This document shows positions 28,495 through 37,300 of a DNA stretch of 64,000 nucleotides, piece after piece. Below the pieces are notes generated by a model, which saw only the letters and a list, made by a program, of their open reading frames with translations, did no database searches and was not told the origin of the DNA. The stretch is from NCBI RefSeq assembly GCF_024499015.1, contig NZ_CP098604.1, positions 434,001 through 498,000 on the forward strand, in the 5' to 3' direction. Positions within the stretch are counted from its first letter, which is position 1. Each line of letters opens with the position of its first letter. The DNA is from Xanthomonas hortorum pv. pelargonii. GTDB lineage: Bacteria > Pseudomonadota > Gammaproteobacteria > Xanthomonadales > Xanthomonadaceae. Position numbers and translations under genes: made by a program.

Positions 28495-29094
28495 TTAGTC
28501 GCGGATGCGCGCAAGCAACCGGTTGACCTCGTCCAGATCGAAATGCGCCGGATCGAAGCGTCCACCCAGTGTCGCCAGCACTTGCACGTGTTGAGCATGG
28601 CCAGGGTCGGCGATGATCTGCAGAAATTCCAGGTAGTGCTCGATGCCTTCGCTGTTTTCCGGCGGGCAGGCATTGGCGCCGTCCACGCAACGGGCGCCAC
28701 GCAGGCCCGCATCCGGCGGCAGGATGGCCTCCACCTGCAGACGATGCTGCCAGCCCGCGCCGCTGCCGTAGAAATAATCGAACCACTCCAGCTCGCCCAC
28801 CGCGCTTTCCAACGTGACGCGGGCGGCATGCTTGAGCCGTGGGCGGTCGGGAACATCCAGCCCGGACTCGCCGTAGCGGCCGCCACCCAGATCGAACTCG
28901 TACGGATGCGCGCTACTCCAGCCCATCGTCGGCTGCAGCACGCGATGCAGCGTTGCCAGGCGCAGCGACCCGGCCACCAGCAATCGGCGCCACACCAGCG
29001 GCGTGCTCCCTACCAGCGCGACATGCAGCTGATACACCGGTACGGGTACCTGCACCACCTGCTGTGCGGCTTTCTTTTTTTTGGCCTTGCTCAT
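28495..29094 (-). CDS. Plasmid pRiA4b ORF-3 family protein
   Basis: The 199-residue protein starts with a Lys-rich MSKAKKKKAAQQ and then shows the pRiA4b ORF-3 pattern: VYQLHVALVGSTPLVWRRLLVAGSLRLATLHRVLQPTMGWSSAHPYEF, LEWFDYFYGSGAGWQHRLQVEAILP and the C-terminal PAHFDLDEVNRLLARIRD. The family was named from an Agrobacterium plasmid and is sporadically distributed; the function is unknown. ATG 29094 begins at the lysine run; the frame extends 27 codons upstream into a palindrome, which is unlikely to be coding. Confidence 0.88.
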   Translation of the reverse strand: MSKAKKKKAAQQVVQVPVPVYQLHVALVGSTPLVWRRLLVAGSLRLATLHRVLQPTMGWSSAHPYEFDLGGGRYGESGLDVPDRPRLKHAARVTLESAVGELEWFDYFYGSGAGWQHRLQVEAILPPDAGLRGARCVDGANACPPENSEGIEHYLEFLQIIADPGHAQHVQVLATLGGRFDPAHFDLDEVNRLLARIRD

Positions 29095-29118
29095 CGTGTC
29101 TTGGCTACCTGTTTGCAG

Positions 29119-29166
29119 TGCAAGTATGCAGCGATGCGCCACCGACTGCATCGCTGCATACTTGCA
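29119..29166. repeat. Perfect 19-bp inverted repeat upstream of the pRiA4b ORF-3 gene
   Basis: TGCAAGTATGCAGCGATGC (29119-29137) and its exact reverse complement (29148-29166) are separated by 10 bases. It lies 25 bases before the ORF-3 start and in the 244-base gap after the antiporter (both minus strand). No T-tract follows, so it is not a standard terminator; position fits an operator, a leader hairpin or an unidentified repeat. Confidence 0.75.
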
Positions 29167-29338
29167 GCCGCCCAATTGCAGGTGGCCAATATCGATGACG
29201 CATGCAAGGACGCAAGCAAGCGCACCCAGGTGGCAGACGCGCTCTCAGTACCTCGCAGCGGGGCGTGGCGGCATCAAGTAATTCCACCGCAGCGCGACGC
29301 CAGTTTGTCCCTGCATCTACAAAATCTGCGAAACAACC

Positions 29339-30604
29339 TCAGCGCTGCTGCAGACTCGGCACCGCATCGGTCAAGTGCGCATGGCGGCGCATGATCCAGT
29401 TGAACAGCGGCGTGGCCATCAGCGTGGACAGGATCGCCATCAGCACCAGCACCGAGAACAGGCCTTGTTCGATCACGCCGGCCTGCAACCCGATATTGAT
29501 GATGATCAGCTCCATCAAACCGCGTGCATTCATCAGCGACCCGATCGCCATCGCATCGCGATTGTTCTCGCCGGTGATCCGCGCAGCGGCCCAGCAGGCC
29601 AATCCCTTGCCAATGAACGATGCCGCCAAAATCGCCACGCCGGCCAGCATGATCTGCGGCTGCAGCAGCACGCTGAGCTGGGTCTTGAGACCGGAATAGG
29701 TGAAGAACATCGGCAACAGAAAGACCACCACGAACGGCTGCATCATCTCGCGCAGTTTTTCGGTCAACGCGCCCCTGGGCAGGCAAACGCCGAGCAGGAA
29801 GCCGCCGAACACGGCGTGGATGCCGATCGCATCCATCGCCCAGGCGCTGAGGCAGAACAGCATCAGGATCACCGCCAGCACGCCATTGCTCAGCGGCTGG
29901 TCCGCCACCACGTAATTCTCGAGCCGCCGCAGCAAATGGCGGCCGACAAAGATCATGAACAACGCATAGGCCACGCCACCGCCGATGGCCAGATACGCGC
30001 CCCCCCAACTGCCGCCGAAACTGGCCAACACGATCGCCAGAATGCACCACGCCGCCGCATCGTCGAAGGCGCCGGCCGTCAACGCCAGCGTGCCCAACGG
30101 GCTGTTGGTCAGACCGCGCTCGTGAATGATGCGCGCCAGCATCGGGAAGGCGGTAATGGCAATGGCCGCGCCCAAAAACAGCGAAGCTTCCGTCAACTTG
30201 GCTTTTTCCGAAAACAAGCCATCCACGTTGATCAGCCACGGACACATCGCAAAGGCCAGCGCGAACGGCACCGCAATTCCGGCTAACGACACGCTCATCG
30301 CGCTGCGATAGCGCGCGCGGAAATGATCGCTGCGGAAGTCGGTACCGACCAGGAACATGTACAGCCCCACGCCGAACTGGGCCAGCACGTAGAGCACGTC
30401 CAGGGTCTGCTTGGGAAACAGCGCCGCCTGCACATCCGGCAGCAACATGCCGAACAACGAAGGGCCCAACGCCACGCCGGCAATCATCTCGCCCACCACT
30501 TGCGGCTGCCCCACCCGCTTGGCCAACAAACCCACCAGACGGCAGATCAGCAAGATCACTGCAGCCTGCAAGAAGAAATACACCGACATCTGCGGAGTGG
30601 TCAT
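29339..30604 (-). CDS. CPA2 family monovalent cation/proton antiporter
   Basis: The 421-residue membrane protein has about 12-13 hydrophobic helices and the Na+/H+ exchanger family features QPQVVGEMIAGVALGPSLFG, LVGTDFR, FLGAAIAITAFPMLARIIHERGL, GAFDDAAAWCILA (the Asp-Asp motif of the ion-binding site) and SLMNARGLMELIIINIG. It lacks the C-terminal TrkA-N/RCK nucleotide-binding domain of KefB/KefC, so it is a short CPA2 type. It would exchange K+ or Na+ for H+ across the inner membrane; ion specificity is not readable. ATG 30604 is used; the frame extends 55 codons upstream without coding character. Confidence 0.9.
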   Translation of the reverse strand: MTTPQMSVYFFLQAAVILLICRLVGLLAKRVGQPQVVGEMIAGVALGPSLFGMLLPDVQAALFPKQTLDVLYVLAQFGVGLYMFLVGTDFRSDHFRARYRSAMSVSLAGIAVPFALAFAMCPWLINVDGLFSEKAKLTEASLFLGAAIAITAFPMLARIIHERGLTNSPLGTLALTAGAFDDAAAWCILAIVLASFGGSWGGAYLAIGGGVAYALFMIFVGRHLLRRLENYVVADQPLSNGVLAVILMLFCLSAWAMDAIGIHAVFGGFLLGVCLPRGALTEKLREMMQPFVVVFLLPMFFTYSGLKTQLSVLLQPQIMLAGVAILAASFIGKGLACWAAARITGENNRDAMAIGSLMNARGLMELIIINIGLQAGVIEQGLFSVLVLMAILSTLMATPLFNWIMRRHAHLTDAVPSLQQR

Positions 30605-30937
30605 GCGCAAGGCAACATCTTTGAGGGTGCGCGGATCATATCGAGCCGTGCCAGCGGGCGATAGCCATCGTGCAGCTGCCACGCAGGCATCGCCCGCGGT
30701 CGGCAGGGCTGTGCTGCACCGGCAAGCCAAGCGACGTGGTGTATGCGCGCCGAGCTCGGTTGCCCGCACGCGCCGTGATCAATGCCTTGCTGACGCCCGT
30801 GCTGCAGAGCAGATGGCGATCCCGATGCGGTGCAGTCGGTTGGGGGTAGCACTGGACGATGCGCCCAGGCTGCCGTGGCCGCCAGCCACTACACGCTCCG
30901 TGCAGTGGCTGTGCCTGCGGTCGCAACCAACGACGCA
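30605..30937. other. 333-base intergenic region
   Basis: Gap between the antiporter and the serine hydrolase, both on the minus strand. CAGCCACT (30883-30890) and AGTGGCTG (30904-30911) form an 8-bp inverted repeat with a 13-base loop, placed just after the hydrolase stop. I see no T-tract and no convincing promoter or small gene. Confidence 0.4.
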
Positions 30938-32533
30938 TCACTTCTGCGTCGGCTGCCCTTCTGCAACCGGCGTCAACACCAGATCCTGGAAATCGAAGCT
31001 GAAATCGGTCAACGGCGAGATCGCCTCCATGCGCATTTCGCGTACCGCGCCATCCGGAGTCAATGCGAAATTGACGAAGGCATCGGCATTCAAGCTGCGG
31101 TCGTCCCAGCGCACGATGAAGCTATCGTGCTGCCAATGCTCCAGCGTGCCGATCAGCTGCGCGGTCTTGGAAAACTGCAGACGCAAGCGCTTGCCGTCCT
31201 GGCGAATCACCACATCGCCGTACCACGGGTCGCGATAGGTCGCTGCATAACTGCGCAACGGCAACGACGGCGTGGAGCGCGCCGCGCGTGCGTCCAGATG
31301 CTTCTTCCAGCTGGTGTCGGCATCGCTGTCGGCCTTGTCCACCGCCTTGGCATAGGCGGCCGTCCAGTCGGTGGCCGGCACCTGCAAGAACGCATCCAGC
31401 ACCTGCAAGGTCACCGCATTGAACGCGGCACCGACTTCCTGGTTGGTCAATACCACCACGCCCAGGTGTTGGTCGGGCACCAGGGTCAGCCGCGACACCA
31501 TGCCCGGCCAGCCACCGGTGTGCCACACCAGCCGATGGCCGCGATAATCGCTCAGGCTCCAGCCTTCACCGTAGCCGGCAAAGTTGGGGCGTGCTGCGGC
31601 CAGCTCCGGTACCGCCGGCTCGGCGATCGCAATCGGCGTGATCATCGACCACATGTCCTGCTGCCGCTTGGCACTGAACAACGCAGTGCCATCGGGCAAC
31701 GCGCCAGCGGCCAGTTGCAGCTTCATCCACAGCGCCATGTCGTGCGCGCTGGAATAGATACCGCCGGCACCGGAGTTATTGGACCAGGTCAACGGCGCAA
31801 CCGTGCGCAGCTCGGTGAAGTCGTATTTGGCATGACCCACCGCCGCGTTGTCGCCGGGCTGCAGATGGTCGGCATTGAAGCGCGTCCCACGCATGCCGAC
31901 CGGTGCGAAGATGCGTTGCTGCAGAAACGCCGCATAGCTCTGCCCGGAGACCTGCTCGATCACCTTCTGCGCGACTGCGTAAAGAATGTTGTCGTAGGCG
32001 TAGCGGTCGCGAAAACCGCCTTTCAACGGCACCTTGGCCAAGCGCTGCACGACTTCTTCGGTGCTGTAGCTGGTGGTCGGCCAGAACAGCAAATCGCCCG
32101 CACCCAGACTCAACCCACTGCGATGCGCCAGCAGATCGCGCACGCGCATCTCGCCGCTGACATATGGGTCGGACATGCGAAACCACGGCAAATGATCGAT
32201 GACCTTGTCGTCGAGCGACAGCTTGCCCTCGTCGGCCAGCATCGACAGCGAGGCCGCAGTGAACGCCTTGGTGTTGGATGCGATGGCGAACAAGGTATCG
32301 GCCTGCACCGGCGCGGGCTTGCCGATCTCGCGCACGCCGTAGCCGCGCTCCAGTACCACCTGTCCATCCTTGACGATGGCCACCGCAATCCCGGGCACAT
32401 CGAACTGTTTGCGCACGCGCTCCATCTGCGCATCGAACTGCTGCATGCCGGCGGGAAGCTCGGCTGCCTGCGTTGTCGTCATCACGCCTGCCAGCATCAG
32501 CACGCCTCCACTCAGCCATCGGTTCAAGGTCAC
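30938..32533 (-). CDS. Beta-lactamase-family serine hydrolase
   Basis: The 531-residue exported protein has a signal peptide (about 1-23, ending TTTQAA) and a class C beta-lactamase/esterase-like domain: SxxK in ASNTKAF (about S86/K89), the YxN-type YDN in RDRYAYDNILYAV, and HTGG (KTG equivalent) in LVWHTGGWPGM. A C-terminal domain of about 100 residues (YAATYRDPWYGDVVIRQDGKRLRLQF) resembles the DUF3471 lipocalin-like extension of these enzymes. It could be an esterase, peptidase or beta-lactamase-like protein; it is not proof of resistance. GTG 32533 is preferred: AAGGA lies 7 bases before it and the basic/hydrophobic signal follows. It comes 22 bases after rraA on the same strand. Confidence 0.88.
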   Translation of the reverse strand: MTLNRWLSGGVLMLAGVMTTTQAAELPAGMQQFDAQMERVRKQFDVPGIAVAIVKDGQVVLERGYGVREIGKPAPVQADTLFAIASNTKAFTAASLSMLADEGKLSLDDKVIDHLPWFRMSDPYVSGEMRVRDLLAHRSGLSLGAGDLLFWPTTSYSTEEVVQRLAKVPLKGGFRDRYAYDNILYAVAQKVIEQVSGQSYAAFLQQRIFAPVGMRGTRFNADHLQPGDNAAVGHAKYDFTELRTVAPLTWSNNSGAGGIYSSAHDMALWMKLQLAAGALPDGTALFSAKRQQDMWSMITPIAIAEPAVPELAAARPNFAGYGEGWSLSDYRGHRLVWHTGGWPGMVSRLTLVPDQHLGVVVLTNQEVGAAFNAVTLQVLDAFLQVPATDWTAAYAKAVDKADSDADTSWKKHLDARAARSTPSLPLRSYAATYRDPWYGDVVIRQDGKRLRLQFSKTAQLIGTLEHWQHDSFIVRWDDRSLNADAFVNFALTPDGAVREMRMEAISPLTDFSFDFQDLVLTPVAEGQPTQK

Positions 32534-32555
32534 TAGCAAGTCCTTATTTTCTCGA

Positions 32556-33056
32556 TCAAATCGGTCCGCCGGCACTGTCCAACGACAGCGGCAGCGCTGC
32601 CACCAACACGCCGTTGGCATCGGCGTACAGCCAATGACCCGGCACGAACGCCACCCCGGCGAAATTCACCGGCACCTCCACCTCGCCCAGATCGCGCCGC
32701 TCGGTCCGGCGCGGGCAGGCGCCCAACGCCAGCACGCCCAGCGGCAGCGTGGCGAGAATCTCCACATCGCGCACGCAGCCATGGATCAACACGCCGGCCC
32801 AGCCATTGGCCACCGCCTGCGCGGCGATCTGGTCGCCCAGCAACGCGTGCTTCAACGAGCCCTGCCCGTCCACCACCAGCACGCGCCCATCGCCAGGCGT
32901 GGCAGCGAATTCGCGCACGCGCGAGTTGTCTTCGAAACAGCGCACCGTCGCAATTGGCCCGGAAAACGCCGCACGCCCGCCGAAGTGGCGGAACAGCGGC
33001 TCGGCGACATGCACCTCGGGGAAGCGGTCACACAGATCGGGCGTGGTCCAGGTCAT
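32556..33056 (-). CDS. rraA: RraA family protein (regulator of RNase E activity A-like)
   Basis: The 166-residue protein matches RraA (E. coli 161): [139 protein letters not shown]. RraA trimers bind RNase E and inhibit decay of some mRNAs; related proteins are aldolases or demethylmenaquinone methyltransferase-like by old annotation. ATG 33056 is the family start. It is upstream of and probably cotranscribed with the serine hydrolase. Confidence 0.95.
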   Translation of the reverse strand: MTWTTPDLCDRFPEVHVAEPLFRHFGGRAAFSGPIATVRCFEDNSRVREFAATPGDGRVLVVDGQGSLKHALLGDQIAAQAVANGWAGVLIHGCVRDVEILATLPLGVLALGACPRRTERRDLGEVEVPVNFAGVAFVPGHWLYADANGVLVAALPLSLDSAGGPI

Positions 33057-33380
33057 CGGTGCGATCTCAAGCGGCGATATCCGATGGTAGCGGCATGGCA
33101 GCGTCCGTGTAAGCCGATGGTCGGCTGGGAGGCAGAAGGGTGTGTCTGCGGCGCTTACGCCTTGCAAGTGCGCGGCGCCGTTTTTTTGAACGGCCACAAC
33201 GATGCATGACGTCACCCGACCAACTTGATCACCCGTGCATGCCACATGCGCGCCCAGCAGCCCCTGGTCGCTGGGCCTTCATCCCTGCACGCCCGGCGAC
33301 GCTATCATCCAGCCAGGCATGCCTCGATCTGCCCGCAGCTGGGCACACGTGGCTGTCATTACGCCACTGTGGAGCCCGCC
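33057..33380. other. 324-base divergent intergenic region
   Basis: Lies between rraA (minus) and the DUF72 gene (plus). A GC-rich imperfect hairpin around 33149-33179 (GGCGC with GCGCC) is followed by seven T residues (33181-33187) on the plus strand, terminator-like, although no plus-strand gene precedes it. No other feature could be supported. Confidence 0.4.
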
Positions 33381-34214
33381 ATGACCGACCTATTTGACGC
33401 ACCCCCGCCCGCGCTCGATGGCATCCATGTCGGCATTGGCGGTTGGGTGTATGCGCCGTGGCGTGCCGGCATGTTCTATCCACAAGGGTTGGTGCAACGG
33501 CGCGAGCTGGAATACGCCAGCCGCCACGTCACTGCGATCGAAATCAACGGCACTTACTACGGCGCGCAAAAGCCGGCGACGTACGCGAAGTGGCGCGATG
33601 AGGTGCCGCCGGGATTCGTGTTCTCCGCCAAGGCGCCGCGCCGTATCACCCAATCGCGCAAGTTGGCGGGCACCAAGGCGCAGGTGGAAGACTTCATCGG
33701 TGGCATTGCCGAGCTTGGCGAAACACTCGGCCCGTTGGTGTGGCAGTTCGAGCAGGGGCATCGCCTGCAGGCCGAGGATCTGGATGGTTTTCTGTCGCTG
33801 CTGCCCAAACGCGCCGGCAAGCGCGTGCTGCGGCACGTGCTGGAAATCCGCGACCACGACGCGGTGGACGCCTCGCTACTGGCATTGGTGCGCCAGCATG
33901 GCGTGGCCACGGTGTTCACCGATTCGCAGGAGCACCCATCCTTTGCCGATCTATCCACCGATTTTGTCTATGCACGCTTGATGCGCAGCCAGGCGCGTCT
34001 CGCTGCAGGTTATCCGGCGCCGGCGTTGGCGCGCTGGGCCGAGCGCATCCAGGCCTGGCGGCGTGGCGAGGATCCGGCGGATCTACCGCACATTGATGCC
34101 GAGCCTCAAGCCAAAGCCACACCGCGCGAGGTATTCGTGTTTTTCATCAGTGCTGCGAAGGAGCGTAATCCCGCTGCTGCGATGGCGTTGCTGCATACGC
34201 TGGGTTCGCGCTAG
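33381..34214 (+). CDS. DUF72 family protein
   Basis: The 277-residue protein has the TIM-barrel-like DUF72 pattern: VGIGGWVYAPWRAGMFYPQGL, LEYASRHVTAIEINGTYYGAQKPATYAKWRDEVPPGFVFSAKAPRRITQSRKL, LGPLVWQFEQG, HVLEIRDHDAV, FVYARLMRSQ and EVFVFFISAAKERNPAAA. The family (E. coli YecE) has no assigned biochemical function; its fold resembles sugar isomerases and nucleases. ATG 33381 has GGAG 7 bases before it; upstream ATGs in frame lie in unrelated sequence. Confidence 0.92.
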   Translation: MTDLFDAPPPALDGIHVGIGGWVYAPWRAGMFYPQGLVQRRELEYASRHVTAIEINGTYYGAQKPATYAKWRDEVPPGFVFSAKAPRRITQSRKLAGTKAQVEDFIGGIAELGETLGPLVWQFEQGHRLQAEDLDGFLSLLPKRAGKRVLRHVLEIRDHDAVDASLLALVRQHGVATVFTDSQEHPSFADLSTDFVYARLMRSQARLAAGYPAPALARWAERIQAWRRGEDPADLPHIDAEPQAKATPREVFVFFISAAKERNPAAAMALLHTLGSR

Positions 34215-34323
34215 TCCCGCCAGCGCGTGCCGCCGTCGGCAACCCGCGTGCATGGCCGCTCGACGTGGTTGGCGCGCAAGCGGCGCGTGTTTGGCGGCAT
34301 GACGAATTAGGCGACAATGGCGC

Positions 34324-35271
34324 ATGCCCACGAACGATCTGCGCAAGGCGCAACTGCAAATTCATTTCTGCGTCCTGCTCTGGGGCATCACCGCGATCCT
34401 GGGCAAGCTGATCACGCTGCCGGCGTTGCCGTTGGTGTGGTGGCGGATGTTGATCGTGGTGGTGGCGCTGGCACTGTTGCCGCGCGTCTGGCGCGGACTG
34501 CGCGGCTTGTCCGGGCGGGTGGTGCTGGGCTATTGCGGCATCGGCGCACTGGTGGCGTTGCATTGGTTGACCTTCTACGGCGCGATCAAGTTGGCCAATG
34601 CATCGGTGGCAGCGACCTGCATTGCGCTGGCGCCGGTATTTACCGCAGTGATCGAGCCGTGGGTGACGCAGCGACCGTTCCGCCCGCGCGAATTGCTGTT
34701 CGGGCTGGCGGTGTTGCCGGGCGTGGCGCTGGTGGTCGGCGGCGTGCCGGATGGCATGCGTGCCGGCGTGGTGGTTGGCGCGATTTCGGCGGTATTTGTC
34801 GGGTTATTCGGCTCGCTCAACAAGCGCATGGTGACGCATGCCGACCCGCTCACCGTCACTGCCTTGGAGCTCGGCGCCGGCACGCTGACCTTGACCTTGC
34901 TGGCACCGGCAATGCCGCTGCTGTTGCCGTCGTTGCATGGCAATCTGCTGATTATTCCCAGCCTGCACGATGGCGTGCTGCTGCTCGTGCTGTCGCTGGC
35001 CTGCACCTTGCTGCCGTTTGCACTGGCACTGGTGGCATTGCGCCATCTCAGCGCCTACTCGGTGCAGCTGGTGACCAACCTGGAACCGGTCTACGCCATC
35101 GTGCTGGCAATCGCGCTGCTGGGCGAACAGCGCGAGCTGACCCTGCAGTTCTATCTGGGCGTGGCGATCATTCTCGGCGCGGTGTTCCTGCATCCCATGC
35201 TGGAACGCCGGCGCAAGATCGTGCACCCGGAACTGCTCGGCACCGCCGAAGCGAAGAACATCGTCGAGTGA
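34324..35271 (+). CDS. EamA family (DMT superfamily) transporter
   Basis: The 315-residue protein has about ten transmembrane helices in two EamA repeats: QIHFCVLLWGITAILGKLITLPALPLVWWRMLIV and GAISAVFVGLFGSLNKRMVTHADPLTVTALEL, with LVTNLEPVYAIVLAIALLGEQRELTLQFYLGVAIILGAV near the end. It may export a metabolite; no substrate can be told. It differs from the EamA gene at 20.2-21.1 kb in sequence, so it is not a recent duplicate. A single GTAG REP lies just after it. Confidence 0.9.
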   Translation: MPTNDLRKAQLQIHFCVLLWGITAILGKLITLPALPLVWWRMLIVVVALALLPRVWRGLRGLSGRVVLGYCGIGALVALHWLTFYGAIKLANASVAATCIALAPVFTAVIEPWVTQRPFRPRELLFGLAVLPGVALVVGGVPDGMRAGVVVGAISAVFVGLFGSLNKRMVTHADPLTVTALELGAGTLTLTLLAPAMPLLLPSLHGNLLIIPSLHDGVLLLVLSLACTLLPFALALVALRHLSAYSVQLVTNLEPVYAIVLAIALLGEQRELTLQFYLGVAIILGAVFLHPMLERRRKIVHPELLGTAEAKNIVE

Positions 35272-35316
35272 CTGCGCAGCGCAATGGAGCATCGACAACT
35301 CCCATCGAACCCCATC

Positions 35317-35341
35317 GTAGGAGCGGCCCAGGCCGCGACAG
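35317..35341. repeat. Single GTAG-type REP
   Basis: GTAGGAGCGGCCCAGGCCGC followed by GACA matches one arm of the REP pair at 17859-17952, with a short internal stem (GCGGCC/GGCCGC). It lies between the EamA gene and the convergent GGDEF gene. Confidence 0.75.
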
Positions 35342-35381
35342 GCATTATCGATGAAGCATCGGCGCGCGCAGCAGCACCGCC

Positions 35382-36452
35382 CTACCCCAACGCCACCACC
35401 TGATCGCGCCCGCCGCGCTTGGCCGCATACAGGGCCTGGTCGGCGCGCTTGATCACCGCTTCCACGTTTTCCTGCGGATGCAGCGTTGCCACGCCGATGC
35501 TTACCGTCACCGGCAGCGCGATCGTCATCACCGCCACGCTCTGGCGCAGGTATTCGCATTGCACGCGCGCCTGCAGCAGATCCACATTGGGTAGCAGCAA
35601 CACGAATTCCTCGCCGCCGTAACGCGCGATGGTGCCGGCACCGGCGACATGCGCGCGCAACAACGCAGAGAGCTCACGCAGCACCACATCGCCCTGGTCG
35701 TGGCCGTGCACGTCGTTGACGGTCTTGAAGTGGTCCACGTCTAGCAACGCCACCGACAACGGCTGGCCTGCCGCACGCGTCTGCTCGGTCGCCGCGGCCA
35801 AGGCAGCCGCAAAGGCACGCCGGTTGGGCAAGCCGGTCAATGGATCGGTACGGGTCTGTTCGACCAGGTCCGCGTTCAACGCATCCATCTGCGCGTAATA
35901 ACCGGCCATCTGCTGCTCGTACCATTCGCGCTCATGCAACTGCTGACGCAGGCGCTTGCCGGCCAGGCGCAACTCCAGCAGATACGAGGCCTGGCGCGAT
36001 AATGCCTGCAAGGCGTTACGCTGCTCATCGCGCAGATGCGTGGGGCTCTGGTCGAACACGCACAGCGAGCCCAGCGCCATCCCTTCGCTGGTCACCAACG
36101 GTGCACCGGCGTAGAAGCGCACCGCAGAAGTGCCTGTCACCATCGGGTTGTCGTGGAAGCGTGGGTCGAGCAAGGTGTCGTCCACCATCAACACTTCATC
36201 CGGGCGCAGGATCGCGTGCGCACAGAACGAGATGTCGCGCGGCGCTTCGCCGCGTGGCGCGCCATGCGCAGACTTGAACCACTGGCGGTCTTCGTCCACC
36301 AACACCACGGCCGCCATCTGCGTCTCGCACAGCGTGGACGCGATCATGGTGAGATCGTCGAACGCGCGCTCAGGCGGCGAATCCAGCACCTCGTACTGGC
36401 GTAGCGCTGCAAGCCGCTCGGCCTCGTTGTCCGGCAATTCCGGTTTGATCAC
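35382..36452 (-). CDS. GAF-GGDEF diguanylate cyclase
   Basis: The 356-residue soluble protein has an N-terminal GAF domain (about 25-165: FDDLTMIASTLCETQMAAVVLVDEDRQWFKSAHG, SFCAHAILRPDEVLMVDDTLLDPRF), a linking helix (about 165-195) and a GGDEF domain (about 195-355) with DPLTGLPNRRAF, VDHFKTVNDVHGHDQGD and the active-site YGGEEF. It should make cyclic-di-GMP in response to a ligand or redox cue at the GAF. No RxxD inhibitory site precedes GGEEF, so feedback inhibition is unlikely. The start is GTG 36452 with GGGGAG about 8 bases upstream. Confidence 0.93.
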   Translation of the reverse strand: MIKPELPDNEAERLAALRQYEVLDSPPERAFDDLTMIASTLCETQMAAVVLVDEDRQWFKSAHGAPRGEAPRDISFCAHAILRPDEVLMVDDTLLDPRFHDNPMVTGTSAVRFYAGAPLVTSEGMALGSLCVFDQSPTHLRDEQRNALQALSRQASYLLELRLAGKRLRQQLHEREWYEQQMAGYYAQMDALNADLVEQTRTDPLTGLPNRRAFAAALAAATEQTRAAGQPLSVALLDVDHFKTVNDVHGHDQGDVVLRELSALLRAHVAGAGTIARYGGEEFVLLLPNVDLLQARVQCEYLRQSVAVMTIALPVTVSIGVATLHPQENVEAVIKRADQALYAAKRGGRDQVVALG

Positions 36453-36577
36453 CTGCCCGCTCCCCCAGCTGGCTATTTGCGGCGAAAGTATGACCGAGCG
36501 CGTCAGGCTCGACTATCGGGGTGCGCCGGACCACCCGAGACACCGTGTCGCTTCCGTTCAGCCCATGCCTTGCGGCG

Positions 36578-37300
36578 TCACCAATCGGTGCGCTGCGGCA
36601 GCAAGCCGCGCAGTTCCGCATCGCTGAGGTTGCGCCACTGCCCCGGCTTGAGCGCAGCCAGCTTGATGTTATCGATGCGCACCCGACGCAGCTGGGTGAC
36701 GCGGTAGCCGAATTCGGAGGCCATCAGGCGGATCTGCCGATTCAAGCCCTGCTCCAGCACGATGCGGAAGCCGAATTTGGCGATGCGCGCAGTGCGGCAC
36801 GGCAACGTGGTCTCGTTGTGGATGCGCACGCCGCGTGCCATGCCACGCAGGAACTCGTCGGTGACCGGCTTGTTGACCGCCACCAGATATTCCTTCTGGT
36901 GGCGATTTTCCGCACGCAGGATCTCGTTGACGATGTTGCCATTGCTGGTCATCAGGATCAGCCCCTCGGACTCCTTGTCGAGCCGGCCGACCGGGAAGAT
37001 GCGCTGCTCGTGGCCGACGAATTCGACGATATTGCCCTTGACCGAGCTCTCGGTGGTGCAGGTGATGCCGACCGGCTTGTTGAGCGCGATGTACACATGC
37101 TTGCGGCCACCGGGCTTGCTGGCAGCGCGCGTGCGCAGCGGCTGGCCGTCCACCAGCACGGTATCTTCCTCGCCCACCACCGCACCGGTGCCGGCAGGCA
37201 CGCCGTTGACGGTGACGCGGCGTTCGCCGATCAGCCGATCGGCCTCGCGGCGGGAGCAGAAGCCGGTTTCGGCGATGTATTTGTTGAGTCGAGTTGTCAT
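36578..37300 (-). CDS. rluF: 23S rRNA pseudouridine(2604) synthase RluF
   Basis: The 240-residue protein has an N-terminal S4 domain (TTRLNKYIAETGFCSRREADRLIGERRVTVNG), the catalytic Asp in GRLDKESEGLILMT and the RluF-like stretch VNEILRAENRHQKEYLVAVNKPVTDEFLRGMARGV, then VLEQGLNRQIRLMASEFGYRVTQLRRVRIDNIKL. The LRAENRHQKEYLV and VTDEFLRGM segments match RluF rather than RluB. It makes pseudouridine 2604 (and weakly 2605) in 23S rRNA. ATG 37300 overlaps the stop of the upstream GGDEF-EAL gene as ATGA, so the two are translationally coupled. Confidence 0.93.
   Translation of the reverse strand: MTTRLNKYIAETGFCSRREADRLIGERRVTVNGVPAGTGAVVGEEDTVLVDGQPLRTRAASKPGGRKHVYIALNKPVGITCTTESSVKGNIVEFVGHEQRIFPVGRLDKESEGLILMTSNGNIVNEILRAENRHQKEYLVAVNKPVTDEFLRGMARGVRIHNETTLPCRTARIAKFGFRIVLEQGLNRQIRLMASEFGYRVTQLRRVRIDNIKLAALKPGQWRNLSDAELRGLLPQRTDW

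Noticed and set aside
30938..32533. Calling the serine hydrolase a beta-lactamase resistance gene
   Set aside because: SxxK, YxN and HTG motifs are shared by esterases and peptidases, and the long C-terminal domain is not found in resistance enzymes.
33149..33187. Intrinsic terminator on the plus strand between rraA and DUF72
   Set aside because: The stem is imperfect and no plus-strand gene lies upstream; kept only as a note in the intergenic entry.
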